Below are positions 1-8,800 of a stretch of 11,145 bases of DNA, in pieces. Numbering within the stretch: the stretch's first letter is position 1; the number at the start of each line of letters is the position of its first letter. The notes beneath the pieces were generated by a model. It saw only the letters and a program-made list of their open reading frames with translations. It ran no database searches and was not told where the DNA came from. Origin of the DNA: Conidiobolus incongruus B7586 (lineage: Eukaryota > Entomophthoromycota > Entomophthoromycetes > Entomophthorales > Conidiobolaceae). A program made the translations under genes and the position numbers. The stretch covers positions 1 to 11,145 of the forward strand of contig JNEM01011867.1 in the NCBI GenBank assembly GCA_000697335.1. Direction: 5' to 3'.

Positions 1-1019
1 CATTATTAATTAATTTATTTTGAAAATAAAATAAATAAATATATATTATTATAATCTATTATCTTAATTATTATTTCTCAATAAATAAATTACTTATATA
101 AAAGTATTTATAAAAAGGATTATTCAATTTACTCTAATATTTTAATTTGTGTTTTAATAAAAAATTATATAAAATTATATAATATTTATTAATTTTAATA
201 ATTTATTATAAAACTCTTTAATATATATTTATTTAATAACCTTATATATTTTTGTCTTTTATTTAAACTCTTTTATAATTTATTCATAATTCATTTTATT
301 TATATTATCAAAAAACCTTACCTTAATAAAAATAGCTTTTTCTTTAACTTAAATAGTTAAAGTTTTTAAAAACATATCAACTACCCTAGTTTCTAATAAT
401 AAGATAATATATTTTGATGATTAGTTATATTATAATGAGTTTTATTTAATAATAACTATTCTGATTTTTTAAGATATAATTTAATATATTTTTTAACTCT
501 ATTAATAACTAAAAATATAGTATTTAAAGTTAATTTTTTAAATTCTAATAAGTTTTAAATAATTTTTCTTTTAAAAATAATTTGCTTTATATTATATATT
601 AAACTCATAAAATATTTTATTATCAAAAGTTACTTATAGATTATAAATATGTTTAAAAGGCTTATGGTTAAGTTTTACTTATAACAAAATAAAAAACTTT
701 TGATGATTATTATTTGGTTTAAGTATAATTATTTTAAAAAATAAAATTTTAAAAAGATAAATTATTTAAAACTTATTAAAATTTAAAAAAATTAATTTTA
801 TTTAAAAAAGCTATTATTTATTTATATATAGATATATTTTGAAACTATATATTTTCCTATTTATTTTGTATATATTTATTGTTTGAAACTTATAATATTT
901 TTAGAAAATCAGAAATTAGATAATTTCCCATTTTTTTTAATCCAAGATAATAATTTTTTATAGGATTTATTAATATGAATAATGATTCATTAACTTACAA
1001 TATATTTATATTGAATTGA
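1..1019. other. AT-rich non-coding stretch, no gene seen
   Basis: Dominated by A and T runs with stops in all frames. I see no coding region, tRNA promoter box, long repeat or transposon end. Probably intergenic. Confidence 0.6.
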
Positions 1020-1061
1020 TCAGGAACTGTTAATAAAAGGGTGATTAAATTAAAAATTACT

Positions 1062-1333
1062 ATTCTGTAAAATACCATACCTCAACAATGCTTTCCACTA
1101 GTTTTATTTAACTTTGTTTATATTATTGTGAAAAAAATATTAATTTTGATTTCAGTAGAGAAGCCAATTTCAATAGATATAAGTATGCAATTAATTTTTT
1201 GATATGATCTTTTATATTTGTTTCAAAAAACACACCTAGTGACATAGAAATGAATATTCTGTAAATTATGCCAATTAGTTATGCTATATTTATATCATAT
1301 AATTTCATTGATTATTTTGAAAAAAAATATTAA
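1062..1333 (+). repeat. Diverged direct repeat pair, period about 190 bases
   Basis: Unit A (1062-1143) and unit B (1256-1333) both begin with ATTCTGTAAA. Both contain ATGCT about 27-29 bases in, and both end with near-identical ATTATT(G/T)TGA followed by a run of A and ATATTAA. The middle is poorly conserved, and the units are of similar length (about 82 and 78). This looks like an old tandem duplication or two remnants of one element; no coding capacity remains. The AT background makes the similarity uncertain. Confidence 0.35.
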
Positions 1334-1821
1334 AGTTTAACGTTTCGCAAAAATATATTGAACATATGATTCAAATATTAATCTTTAAGTCAAAAATTTT
1401 GATTAATTATAAGCACCAATAAATTACTAAATGAAGAATTTAATTTTTAAAGTTATTGGATAATTAATAATGAATAGTATTCACTTTAATTAGTGAAGTT
1501 CCTAATAAATAACTAAAATTAGTTAATCAAATAAAAAATAAATTGTAAAATAGAATAAATAAAAGAGATTAATAAATTTTATCTAAAACATTTGAAAAAT
1601 AAAAAAGTAAAAATTATAATTAAAATTAATCTTAAATATTATTTTCAATATTAAAAATAAAAAATATTCAATATGGATAAATTATTATTAAGTTATTTAG
1701 GCAATATACAGATATATTATTTGAAAAGTAACAGGTAATTGACTTATCAAATATAAATAAAAATTAAAAAGAAATTTAATTAATATGATATATCATTTTA
1801 TATTATTATAAAATATAATTT

Positions 1822-1844
1822 AACAACAACAATAATAATAATAA
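1822..1844 (+). repeat. Trinucleotide tract (AAC)n(AAT)n
   Basis: About three AAC units run into about five AAT units. An ordinary microsatellite of AT-rich non-coding DNA. Confidence 0.8.
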
Positions 1845-1964
1845 ATATTAATTATTAAATTAAATAAAAATGAATAAGTTGAAAAAAAATTTTTTTATTA
1901 TTATTTTTTCTTTTTTAAAATTAATAATAAATTAAAATATAATAAAAAATTATATAATTTTTGA

Positions 1965-1989
1965 ATATATATATATATATATATATAAT
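1965..1989. repeat. (AT)n dinucleotide microsatellite
   Basis: About twelve AT units in a row, self-complementary and likely to vary in length between strains. Confidence 0.9.
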
Positions 1990-2129
1990 ATAATAAAAAT
2001 GAAAGGAGTTAATTATTAAAAATATAACAAGGATAAAAAAATAAAAAGAGTAGATAGAAAATAGAATATTTAATTTTAAAATTTTTTTTATCTTGAAAAA
2101 AAAATTTAAATTTTAATTAAAAAGTATAA

Positions 2130-2260
2130 AAAAAGGGGAATCTTTGTTAATTCAAGTTGAGGAGGATAATTTGAACTAACTTTGGGGATTAGGAGAATAT
2201 AAGAGAGAAAAACTTCAAGGGGTTTAAATGAAATGTACGGAAAGCAAAGGATAATGATTG
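2130..2260. other. Purine-biased patch with three GGGG runs
   Basis: The plus strand is markedly A/G-rich and carries GGGG at 2135-2138, 2184-2187 and 2219-2222, two of them as AAGGGG. No reading frame of useful length is present. Read on the minus strand it is a CT-rich tract with CCCCT elements, similar in flavour to fungal promoters. It could belong to an unseen transcript, be a decayed promoter, or be incidental. Confidence 0.3.
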
Positions 2261-2806
2261 GGTAATGAATTTTATTTATGCGCTGAAGTTGGTTTTTGTT
2301 TTACTTTATTACTCTGACATCACATCATTTTCTATTCAATTAAAGAAATATAATTTAAAATTACTGAATAAAGCCACTAAATAATATCTCGTTCAATTAA
2401 TTTTTAACAAACCTTTATTCTAACAAAAATAAAGACATTGAATTTAGAAAACATGAAAAATTGATTGTATGTAAATATTAAGAATAGAAAGAAACCAAAT
2501 TAAAACAACTCAGAACATATGCGAACGCCAAAGAGATAACAAAGTATCATGTTGAAGCAAGTTGTGCTAAATAGAAAAAAAATCCCTGAAATCGTATTTA
2601 TAAATAAAATATTAAACTAATCAAACAGATAATATAGTATAAACTATTTATTTTAATTATATTTTTGGTTTAAATAAAATAAGTTCATTAATAGAAATAA
2701 TAAAATAAAGGATATATTGATGATATGTTATGATATAGTTGGAGGATTTCATTGTATTGTTGGGAATTAGACCCAGCTGATTCAACAGTTTTACTTGTGT
2801 ACAAAG
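2261..2806. other. Non-coding stretch, no gene seen
   Basis: Slightly richer in G+C than the far flanks (notably 2500-2580 and 2730-2806), but stops interrupt all frames. I see no tRNA boxes. Possible 3' untranslated or terminator sequence of the perilipin gene lies toward its right end. Confidence 0.45.
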
Positions 2807-2829
2807 GTTATTCTTAATTGAAGAATAAC
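2807..2829. repeat. Perfect 9-bp hairpin downstream of the perilipin gene
   Basis: GTTATTCTT (2807-2815) and AAGAATAAC (2821-2829) are perfect inverted copies around the five-base loop AATTG. On the gene's strand it begins 209 bases after the stop codon, so it could lie in or just after the 3' untranslated region. Long palindromes are easier to form by chance in AT-rich DNA, but this one includes two G:C pairs. No convincing AATAAA signal lies between it and the stop; the nearest on the minus strand is near 2646-2651. Confidence 0.5.
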
Positions 2830-3037
2830 TTATTAATTTTGTTTGAATGTGATATTATAATAATAATATTAATATTAATAAATGAAGGTGAAACTGATGG
2901 AAAAATAAAAAAGAGGAAAGCAATTCTGAATCTTCATGAATGTTAAGATACACTACGTGCTTTGATTAAGGATTAATTTAACTTAATAACTAAGTGATCT
3001 ATTTTAAAGATCTGAATTTACATGATCTCGTGTTTGA

Positions 3038-4303
3038 TTAAGCACGGAAACGGAGAAAAGGAGGGACAAAAGAGTTAATGTAGTCTAAAGTCTCGGGAAG
3101 TAAGGGAACACTCTCGATGGTGGCATTAGTAGCATTCTTAACTCTTTGGATGGCAGTTTGATCAGGTTTGGTGGCTTCGCTCAAAATGACATTGTATCTT
3201 TGGTTAATGTATCCAAGGGTAGTTTGGACATTTTGAGGTAAGTTTTGAGAAGTAGTTTGAACAAAGTTGGAAGCAGAAGCAAGTTCTTCTTGGATGGAAG
3301 CAGTCAAAGCTTGGGTACGTTGAACAAGTTGAGCTTGGGAGTTGTGAATATATTCCAAGGTGGCGCCTTGAACAGTGGCAGCATTTTGGCGAGCAGAGTC
3401 AACAACCTTTAAGATTCTTTCATTGATGGTGCTAAGTTGAGTGATGGCTTGGTTAACAATTTGGTTGGTTTCTTTGAGTTTGAGTAAACGCTCAGAGGAG
3501 TTGATAGATTTGACATGTTCTAATTGCTGACGGGCTAACTTAATAACTCTTCTTTGAGCCTCAGCTACTAAGTGATAAGCTTTTTGGGCAGGAGTAGAGG
3601 AAGGGTCGGGAGAGGATCCGGTTTCATCTTCAGGAAGGACACGGTTCAACAAAGCGTTACCATTGGAGAGAGCTTGTTCGACAATCTCTTCAACGGATTT
3701 GGCAAAGTTGTGTGTAGGTCCAACAACCTTGGAGATGTTACGATCGATTTCAGTTTTACATACCTCATATAAATGAATCGAAGAAGCATAGATTTCTTTA
3801 GAAGGCTGTTTGGAGATAGGAAACTTATCACCAATGAAATCAAGAGACTGACAAGCGAGTTGGTCCAATTGGTTAATCTGAGATGAAAAACGGTTTTGGA
3901 TAGGCTGAGTGACATCATTGACTCTGTTCAAAGTAGTATTGGCAGTGTCTAAAGTATATTTAATATATTTACCATAGGGGGCGTTGGGGTCGTTAGCATA
4001 GTTGTGAACATAATCCAAACCATCGGCAATGATGGGAAAAGAAGTAAGACGCTCTATGACTTGGAAACGATGATCGTTAGAGTCAACAGAGGAAGAAGAG
4101 GAAGAGTCTGAGTGAGAATCATTATGAGTCAAAGGAGGGAAATCTTCGTTATCAAGGGCGTGACCATTAGGTTGAGTTTCATTTTGATATTGGTTTTCCT
4201 CATCAACATACTCTTCATGAGTGTTTTGAGTGTTTTCCTTAGTGTTGGTAGCGCTGTTATCTTGTTGAGCAACTTCTGAGTAAGTCATATTTTCAGTAGC
4301 CAT
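3038..4303 (-). CDS. Perilipin-family lipid-droplet protein (PAT domain, 421 aa, single exon)
   Basis: Probable structural coat protein of cytosolic lipid droplets that shields stored triacylglycerol from lipases. Seen: residues 1-77 are acidic and low in complexity, with six serines at 67-72 flanked by Asp (plausible casein-kinase sites). Residues 80-170 match the PAT domain, with ERLTSFPII near 84-92, TQPIQNRF at 132-139, and LACQSLDFIGDKFPI followed by KQPSKEI at 149-171, equivalent to [22 protein letters not shown] of animal perilipin 2 (recalled from memory). A short amphipathic linker ends in LPEDE (223-227), like the LPLTEEE segment of animal perilipins. Residues 240-375 are helical and Gln/Ala-rich, with NLPQNVQ near 354-360. 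A hydrophobic end (399-419, VPLLPETLDYINSFVPPFLRF) has no charge-free stretch long enough for a membrane span. Start: the frame extends two codons upstream to TTG, but ATG at 4303 has A at -3 and G at +4 and is the eukaryotic start. The stop is TAA at 3040-3038. No intron is needed. Family assignment is confident; the droplet role is inferred from the family. Confidence 0.9.
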   Translation of the reverse strand: MATENMTYSEVAQQDNSATNTKENTQNTHEEYVDEENQYQNETQPNGHALDNEDFPPLTHNDSHSDSSSSSSVDSNDHRFQVIERLTSFPIIADGLDYVHNYANDPNAPYGKYIKYTLDTANTTLNRVNDVTQPIQNRFSSQINQLDQLACQSLDFIGDKFPISKQPSKEIYASSIHLYEVCKTEIDRNISKVVGPTHNFAKSVEEIVEQALSNGNALLNRVLPEDETGSSPDPSSTPAQKAYHLVAEAQRRVIKLARQQLEHVKSINSSERLLKLKETNQIVNQAITQLSTINERILKVVDSARQNAATVQGATLEYIHNSQAQLVQRTQALTASIQEELASASNFVQTTSQNLPQNVQTTLGYINQRYNVILSEATKPDQTAIQRVKNATNATIESVPLLPETLDYINSFVPPFLRFRA

Positions 4304-4338
4304 AATCAATTTTAGAAAAAGAGATGAAGAATGAAAAA

Positions 4339-4372
4339 AATCACCTCAAGACTATAAATATAATAGGTGATT
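4339..4372. repeat. 8-bp perfect inverted repeat in the presumed 5' leader
   Basis: AATCACCT at 4339-4346 and AGGTGATT at 4365-4372 are perfect inverted copies separated by 18 AT-rich bases. The pair lies 36-69 bases upstream of the perilipin start codon. If transcribed it could fold into a leader hairpin; if upstream of the transcript start it is a pair of opposed CACCT sites, a core known for some zinc-finger and E-box-like factors. The sequence does not decide between the two. Confidence 0.55.
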
Positions 4373-4420
4373 AAAAAAGGAGATAAAGTTCAATTCTCAA
4401 TCAAAAATGCATCCATTGCA

Positions 4421-4431
4421 AATATATATAG
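4421..4431 (-). promoter_or_regulatory. TATA-like box of the perilipin gene
   Basis: On the minus strand this reads CTATATATATT, about 118-128 bases upstream of the ATG at 4303. It lies directly downstream of a G-tract, a rare composition here, which makes it a better core-promoter candidate than the many other AT stretches. A start of transcription some 30 bases further on would give a leader of roughly 90 bases that is CT-rich near the ATG. A second, less canonical TATA-like stretch (TATATTTATA on the minus strand) lies near 4352-4361 and cannot be excluded. An ATG at 4416 followed by a short frame would lie upstream of the expected transcript start. Confidence 0.45.
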
Positions 4432-4446
4432 TTCCCCCCTCTTCCC
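4432..4446 (-). promoter_or_regulatory. G-tract with AGGGG core beside the TATA box
   Basis: The minus strand reads GGGAAGAGGGGGGAA, with six consecutive G. In DNA this poor in G+C the run stands out. It contains AGGGG, the stress-response core bound by Msn2/4-type C2H2 zinc-finger proteins in yeasts. Whether this fungus has such a regulator is unknown. The position immediately upstream of the TATA-like box supports a role in basal or stress-responsive transcription, but this is an inference from sequence alone. Confidence 0.35.
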
Positions 4447-4502
4447 ACAAACCTAATTGAAGTTTATCTAAGTAAGACTGACCATTCAATTCTCTTTAAT
4501 CT

Positions 4503-4523
4503 TTCACATGTCAAATAAAGCAG
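4503..4523 (+). repeat. Direct repeat copy 1 (TTCAYATGTYAAATAAA family)
   Basis: This 21-base stretch matches 19 of 21 positions at 4826-4846 and its first 17 bases match a third copy at 5361-5377. A TGAGTA core and then the shared string AATTAAATGAT (about 4552-4562) follow, an order also seen after copy 2. This suggests a duplicated segment rather than chance. Confidence 0.6.
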
Positions 4524-4542
4524 GAGGGTGGGTTAAGCTTTG

Positions 4543-5247
4543 ATTGAGTAAAAATTAAATGATAATAAAGGAGTGTGGAACCTAGAACATTTACTCAATT
4601 AGGTCATTCTTATCAATCTAGTTCAATTTATCTCCTCATATTCTTATCTCTTGATATCAACTAAATGGGTGGCTTAATCTTATATGTGTATAATCACTCT
4701 AAGAAACTGAGTAAACAAAGTATAGTATAAATACCTAATCACATCGCAACTTTATTTTTTGTGATCTTATTACTCAATACTTTATGAGATGAGGTTTACT
4801 ATACAATATTCGGGATGCTTCAATATTCATATGTCAAATAAACCAGTACTTTATGTTAAATACCAATATGTTACACAACACTAATGAGTATTTTTCGAAT
4901 TAAATGATGTCAATGTTAATCTTATTGTGAAACTACTCAATCTTCACATGGATCCAAAAATTCCACTCTTCTATCTTATGGTCATTCCAATAAATTTTTT
5001 AGTTTGACTCTTGCACATTTAGCATGTAACTAACCATTTAATATCCGTTACATCATATATTATATTGTACAATTTTTTATTATATTATTATGAATATATT
5101 GTTGATATCACTTTTACCAAATAACATAAAATTATTCATTAACAATGCATTCAGAACTAATCATGTACACAATCCTGATTTTACCCAACTACCTTTATCC
5201 AACAATTGAGTATTAGTGATTATTTACATTTAATAAAATTACTCATA
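4543..5247. promoter_or_regulatory. Cluster of eight TGAGTA/TACTCA cores upstream of the perilipin gene
   Basis: The six-base core occurs at 4545-4550, 4592-4597, 4708-4713, 4771-4776, 4885-4890, 4934-4939, 5207-5212 and 5240-5245, in both orientations. Three copies share the longer form ATTGAGTAA (4543-4551, and inverted at 4591-4599 and 4770-4778). At about 30% G+C, a hand estimate gives roughly 0.5 cores expected in 705 bases. Scanning by eye, the only other copies I found in the window lie inside the coding region (3481-3486, 4277-4282). TGAGTA resembles a half-site for bZIP proteins of the AP-1/Gcn4/Yap type. This makes the region a candidate upstream regulatory block beginning about 240 bases from the ATG. 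Confidence 0.45.
4826..4846 (+). repeat. Direct repeat copy 2 (TTCAYATGTYAAATAAA family)
   Basis: Lies 323 bases from copy 1 with two differences in 21. A TGAGTA core (4885-4890) and then AATTAAATGAT (about 4898-4908) follow, as after copy 1, but with a longer spacer. It could be a diverged tandem duplication of a promoter module or two copies of a short dispersed element. Confidence 0.6.
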
Positions 5248-5280
5248 ATTTTCAAATTGTGTAATTTTTTATACTTATTA

Positions 5281-5780
5281 TTTTTAAGTAAAAATATCGG
5301 AGGTTCAATTTTATAATAATATAGTTTTATTTCCTAATAAGTCTCTATATTATTTAAAATTTCATATGTTAAATAAAATCAATATAAAAAATAATTATAT
5401 GATTATAAATTTTCTTTATTTTTAAATTAATAATCATATTAATATTTACAAAATCAATTTTTTTCCCAATTATCAATACATTTTAACTAATTTTATATCA
5501 AAATTAATTGAAATCTTAAATTTTTATATAAGAAAATATAAAAACCTTTACAATTGCTGTGTGCATATAACTATCCAATTTAATTAACATGTTTAAAGAA
5601 TACTAGATATATTAATAAATCAATAATCAAATAATTCTTGGTATTAAAAACATTATGGATCAGATAAATGATTCATATAAAAATTTATTAAATATGGCTA
5701 ATTACAGTTTAAAATATGATGATTAAATTATTACTAATTTGAAAATTTTTAGTATTTCTTTTTTATTTTAAAAAAATTTC
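5281..5780. other. AT-rich desert, no gene seen
   Basis: Composition drops sharply here compared with the upstream region of the perilipin gene. Apart from repeat copy 3 at 5361 I see only A/T runs and scattered short palindromes. Confidence 0.55.
5361..5377 (+). repeat. Direct repeat copy 3 (TTCAYATGTYAAATAAA family)
   Basis: Shares 16 of 17 bases with copy 2 (one C to T change). It lies at the edge of the AT-rich desert, 535 bases from copy 2. Its flanks show no clear further similarity to the other two copies, so it may be a decayed copy or partly fortuitous in AT-rich sequence. Confidence 0.45.
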
Positions 5781-5892
5781 CAATAGTGATAAATAAAAAT
5801 GATGAAAAAAAATTCAATGTCCAATGAAAGTATATCAATTATTATTGTCCATTCTATTTTTTTCATCATTGATAGGATCAATACTATTATCC
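5781..5892. repeat. Degenerate palindrome of about 110 bases
   Basis: AATGATGAAAAAAA (near 5798-5811) is matched by its inverse TTTTTTTCATCATT (near 5857-5870). Pairing continues inward with about 10 of 14 matches (CAATGTCCAAT against the inverse of ATTGTCCATTC). It continues outward, with gaps, through AATAGT (left, near 5782) and ACTATT (right, near 5883). The size and imperfect symmetry resemble a decayed foldback or MITE-like element, but no clear target-site duplication or second copy is visible in the window. Confidence 0.4.
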
Positions 5893-8800
5893 AATTATAT
5901 ATAATATAGTTAAATTAAATTAAATTATTGAATATTTATAATTCTTTTAATTTCATAATATTTTTTTATTAATTAGTAAATTAAATTATTTTATTATTTA
6001 AGTTTTTATTAAAACTATTAATTAATATAAATAGTTTAATCTTAATTTTAGTTAAATTATATATAATATAGATAAATTTGATAATAAAAATATTATTATA
6101 TATATTAATTTAAATTATGATTAATTTATTACTAATTTTAGAAATTAGATAATATTAAATTTTGATCAAAGTATTAATTAGTTATAATGCTTGTTTAGAT
6201 CGATTGTTGAAATATTAATATTTATATCAGTATTTGATCTAAGAATAATATTAAATAATTTAATATCTTGATATTTATTAGTGATAAATATCAAATAGTT
6301 TGATAGCCTTTGATTATGAAAAATAGATACAATAAAATGATTTATTAAATTTTATTGTAAGGATGAATGTTAAAACAATACTAATGAATAGTTATTAAAA
6401 GGATTAATTTAGTTTTAATCATTAAACTTTAGTTTTGAGTTTCAAAAGCTTAAGCATAATAAGATATTTTAAGATTAGTTTTATATTAATTAATGAGGAA
6501 TATTATCTTGATTAATTAGATCACTTTTTGTCTATAAAATAGTAAATTTTTAAATTAGTTTCAAAATATAAAATTTCTTTCTATTCTTTGAATTAGAATA
6601 ATTTGATAACTATTTAATATTTATAACTTTTTTTTCATATATTTTGTTTTATCAAATGCACTATTAATTAATCTAGATTATTTATTTCTATTATCAATAA
6701 TTCGGATTAGATAATAATTAATTATAAATTAAATTTACCTTGTCTAATAATCTATACTATAATATTATAATAACTTTATTCAAAAATACTTATAATTATA
6801 CTAAGATAATAAATTCAATATTTTTGTTAAAACCTTATATTTAATATTAGCCAATCATATTCATTTGAATAAATAAAGTTAAAAAATATATTAAGATAGT
6901 CATTAGAAATAATTAATAATCTTAATTTCTATTAAATTATATTAATAAAATGTGATATTGTATAATAACTAATAAATTGAAGTATTATCTCAGACACTAT
7001 GTCATAATAAATATTATATTATGTTTTAATATCAAAGTTGAATATTTATATATAAATGATTCAAAATAAAATATTTCTTTTTTTCAAAGAGTACAAACTA
7101 TGATATAACCTGGTTTTTTTTAGGTTCTTTTATAACATATAATTCTTCAAACTATAATATCCAAATTTGTAAATTATGATTTTATTATTGAATTTATTGA
7201 ATTTTTTTAATAAAAATAATTTTTTTTAAATTTCAATAAATTTTAATGGTAGTAGTTAAATTATATTACATAATTTATTAATAAATTAATATATATTACT
7301 TAATATGGTTAATATATTAATTTCTATTTACTATTATAGTTTAAATTATTGGATATATTCTATATTTAACAATTCTTTAAGTAAAAAATAATTGACATAA
7401 GTGATATAAGTAATGTAAGTGTAAAATAAATAAAATCCAAAATAGTGGAATGGAGTTGAAAAAGTTATTAGGCTTAAATATAATGATATTACAAGAGAGA
7501 AAATTTAAAGTATGATTTAATACAATATAACTATATTTGTGATATTATACGAGGTAAGTTTCATAACTCATTCAAACTTGATAAAGCAATTCCAAGCTCA
7601 TATTCCGAAGATTAAACTTCTAATCATATGGATTAGATAAGCAAAAATATTAATATATCCAATATAAAAATTGGCTTAAGCAAAAGATATCAAATATTCT
7701 TAAATATAATTTGAAAGTGTGATAAATATTGAATTCGTTAAGGTTTATGAAAAAATTGGTTAATATATTATTAATTATAAGAAAAAAGAAAGAAATTTAT
7801 GAGGTTTTTAAATAAGTAACTTGGATAATTTTTAATATATTTTATTGAAAAAATTAATTATAAAAATTATTTAAAATTTTTAACTAATTTGAAATTTTAA
7901 TATATAAAAATTTTAAATTAATTTCTAATTACTATTAAATTAAAATTTATTTATATTCTTTGAAAAATAATTTAAAAAAACTTATAAAATTATAAATATT
8001 ATTATAAAATTTATAATATTTTAATTTAATTATATATTAAATAAGAATAATATAATATAAAATCCTCAATATAATATAAAATTTTTGAATAAAAAATTTA
8101 TGATAATTAAATCACAATTAAGACAAATTAATGTCAATATAATTTATTAATATAATATAACAATTTCCGTAATAAATGTATTATTATATTGAAATTATAG
8201 ATTAATTTATAACCAATAATTTATTTAGTCACTATTATTATCTAAATAATAAAAATTCATAGTAATAACAATGGCAATTATAATTTTAAGAGTTGATTAG
8301 TATATTATAATATCTGTGCTTCAGTATATTTTTTATATTAATAGCAATTGACAATATATGTAAATTTATTGGAGATATAATAGTTTTTACCCTAATATTT
8401 GAAAATAGTTGAAATATTGTAGAAATGTTAGAGTATTTAAGTTTGAGTTTAAATTTCGAATAATTTAAATTAAAATCAAATTTTATTATATATAAAGTTA
8501 ATTAATTGAATTGTTAGTTTTAATATTAATTTTATATAATATATTCAATTTTTTATAAGAATATACCCAATTTAGCCAATCATTTGATCAATTTCTGTAA
8601 CCACTGTATATTAATTGTAATTTAATAATACCATATAAATTTTAAAAAATAGTTAACCGAGTATACACTCAGTGATTGTATGTGTGTATATAATATTTAA
8701 AAAACTATAATTTTAGTGTTTCAAATGTTATAACTCTATTTTATATCCTAGAGCTTATTGATTTAATTCCAAATTATTAAAAAATCCAAAATGAATAATT

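Larger units (their letters stand above)
4304..5280. other. Upstream intergenic region of intermediate composition
   Basis: This stretch has no convincing reading frame on either strand, but it is clearly richer in G+C (17/60 in 4741-4800) than the desert beyond it. Composition falls off near 5280. That makes it likely that the functional upstream region of the perilipin gene extends almost 1 kb. It contains the TATA-like box, G-tract, inverted repeat, TGAGTA cluster and two of the three 17-bp repeats described separately. Confidence 0.5.

Noticed and set aside
2758-2830. TG-starting segment with short inverted arms considered as a mobile-element end
   Set aside because: No partner repeat, primer-binding-like site or coding remnant is visible nearby.
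3728-3763. GTATGT donor-like site with a possible CCAAG acceptor 36 bases on, in the perilipin gene
   Set aside because: 36 bases is too short for a normal spliceosomal intron, the segment is a multiple of three and open, and it encodes plausible helix.
3572-3772. A 66-codon open frame on the plus strand
   Set aside because: Lies wholly antisense to the perilipin coding region, shows no family resemblance, and is explained by that gene's codon use.
3646-3918. A 90-codon open frame on the minus strand in another frame
   Set aside because: Overlaps the PAT-domain coding region out of frame; its Leu/Ser-rich product is a frame shadow.
4304-4309. Two extra N-terminal codons starting at TTG
   Set aside because: A TTG start is not expected in a eukaryotic nuclear gene, and the next ATG has a good context.
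5290-5302. GGTTCAA string considered as a tRNA B box
   Set aside because: The closing CC of the box, an upstream A box and a foldable cloverleaf are all missing.
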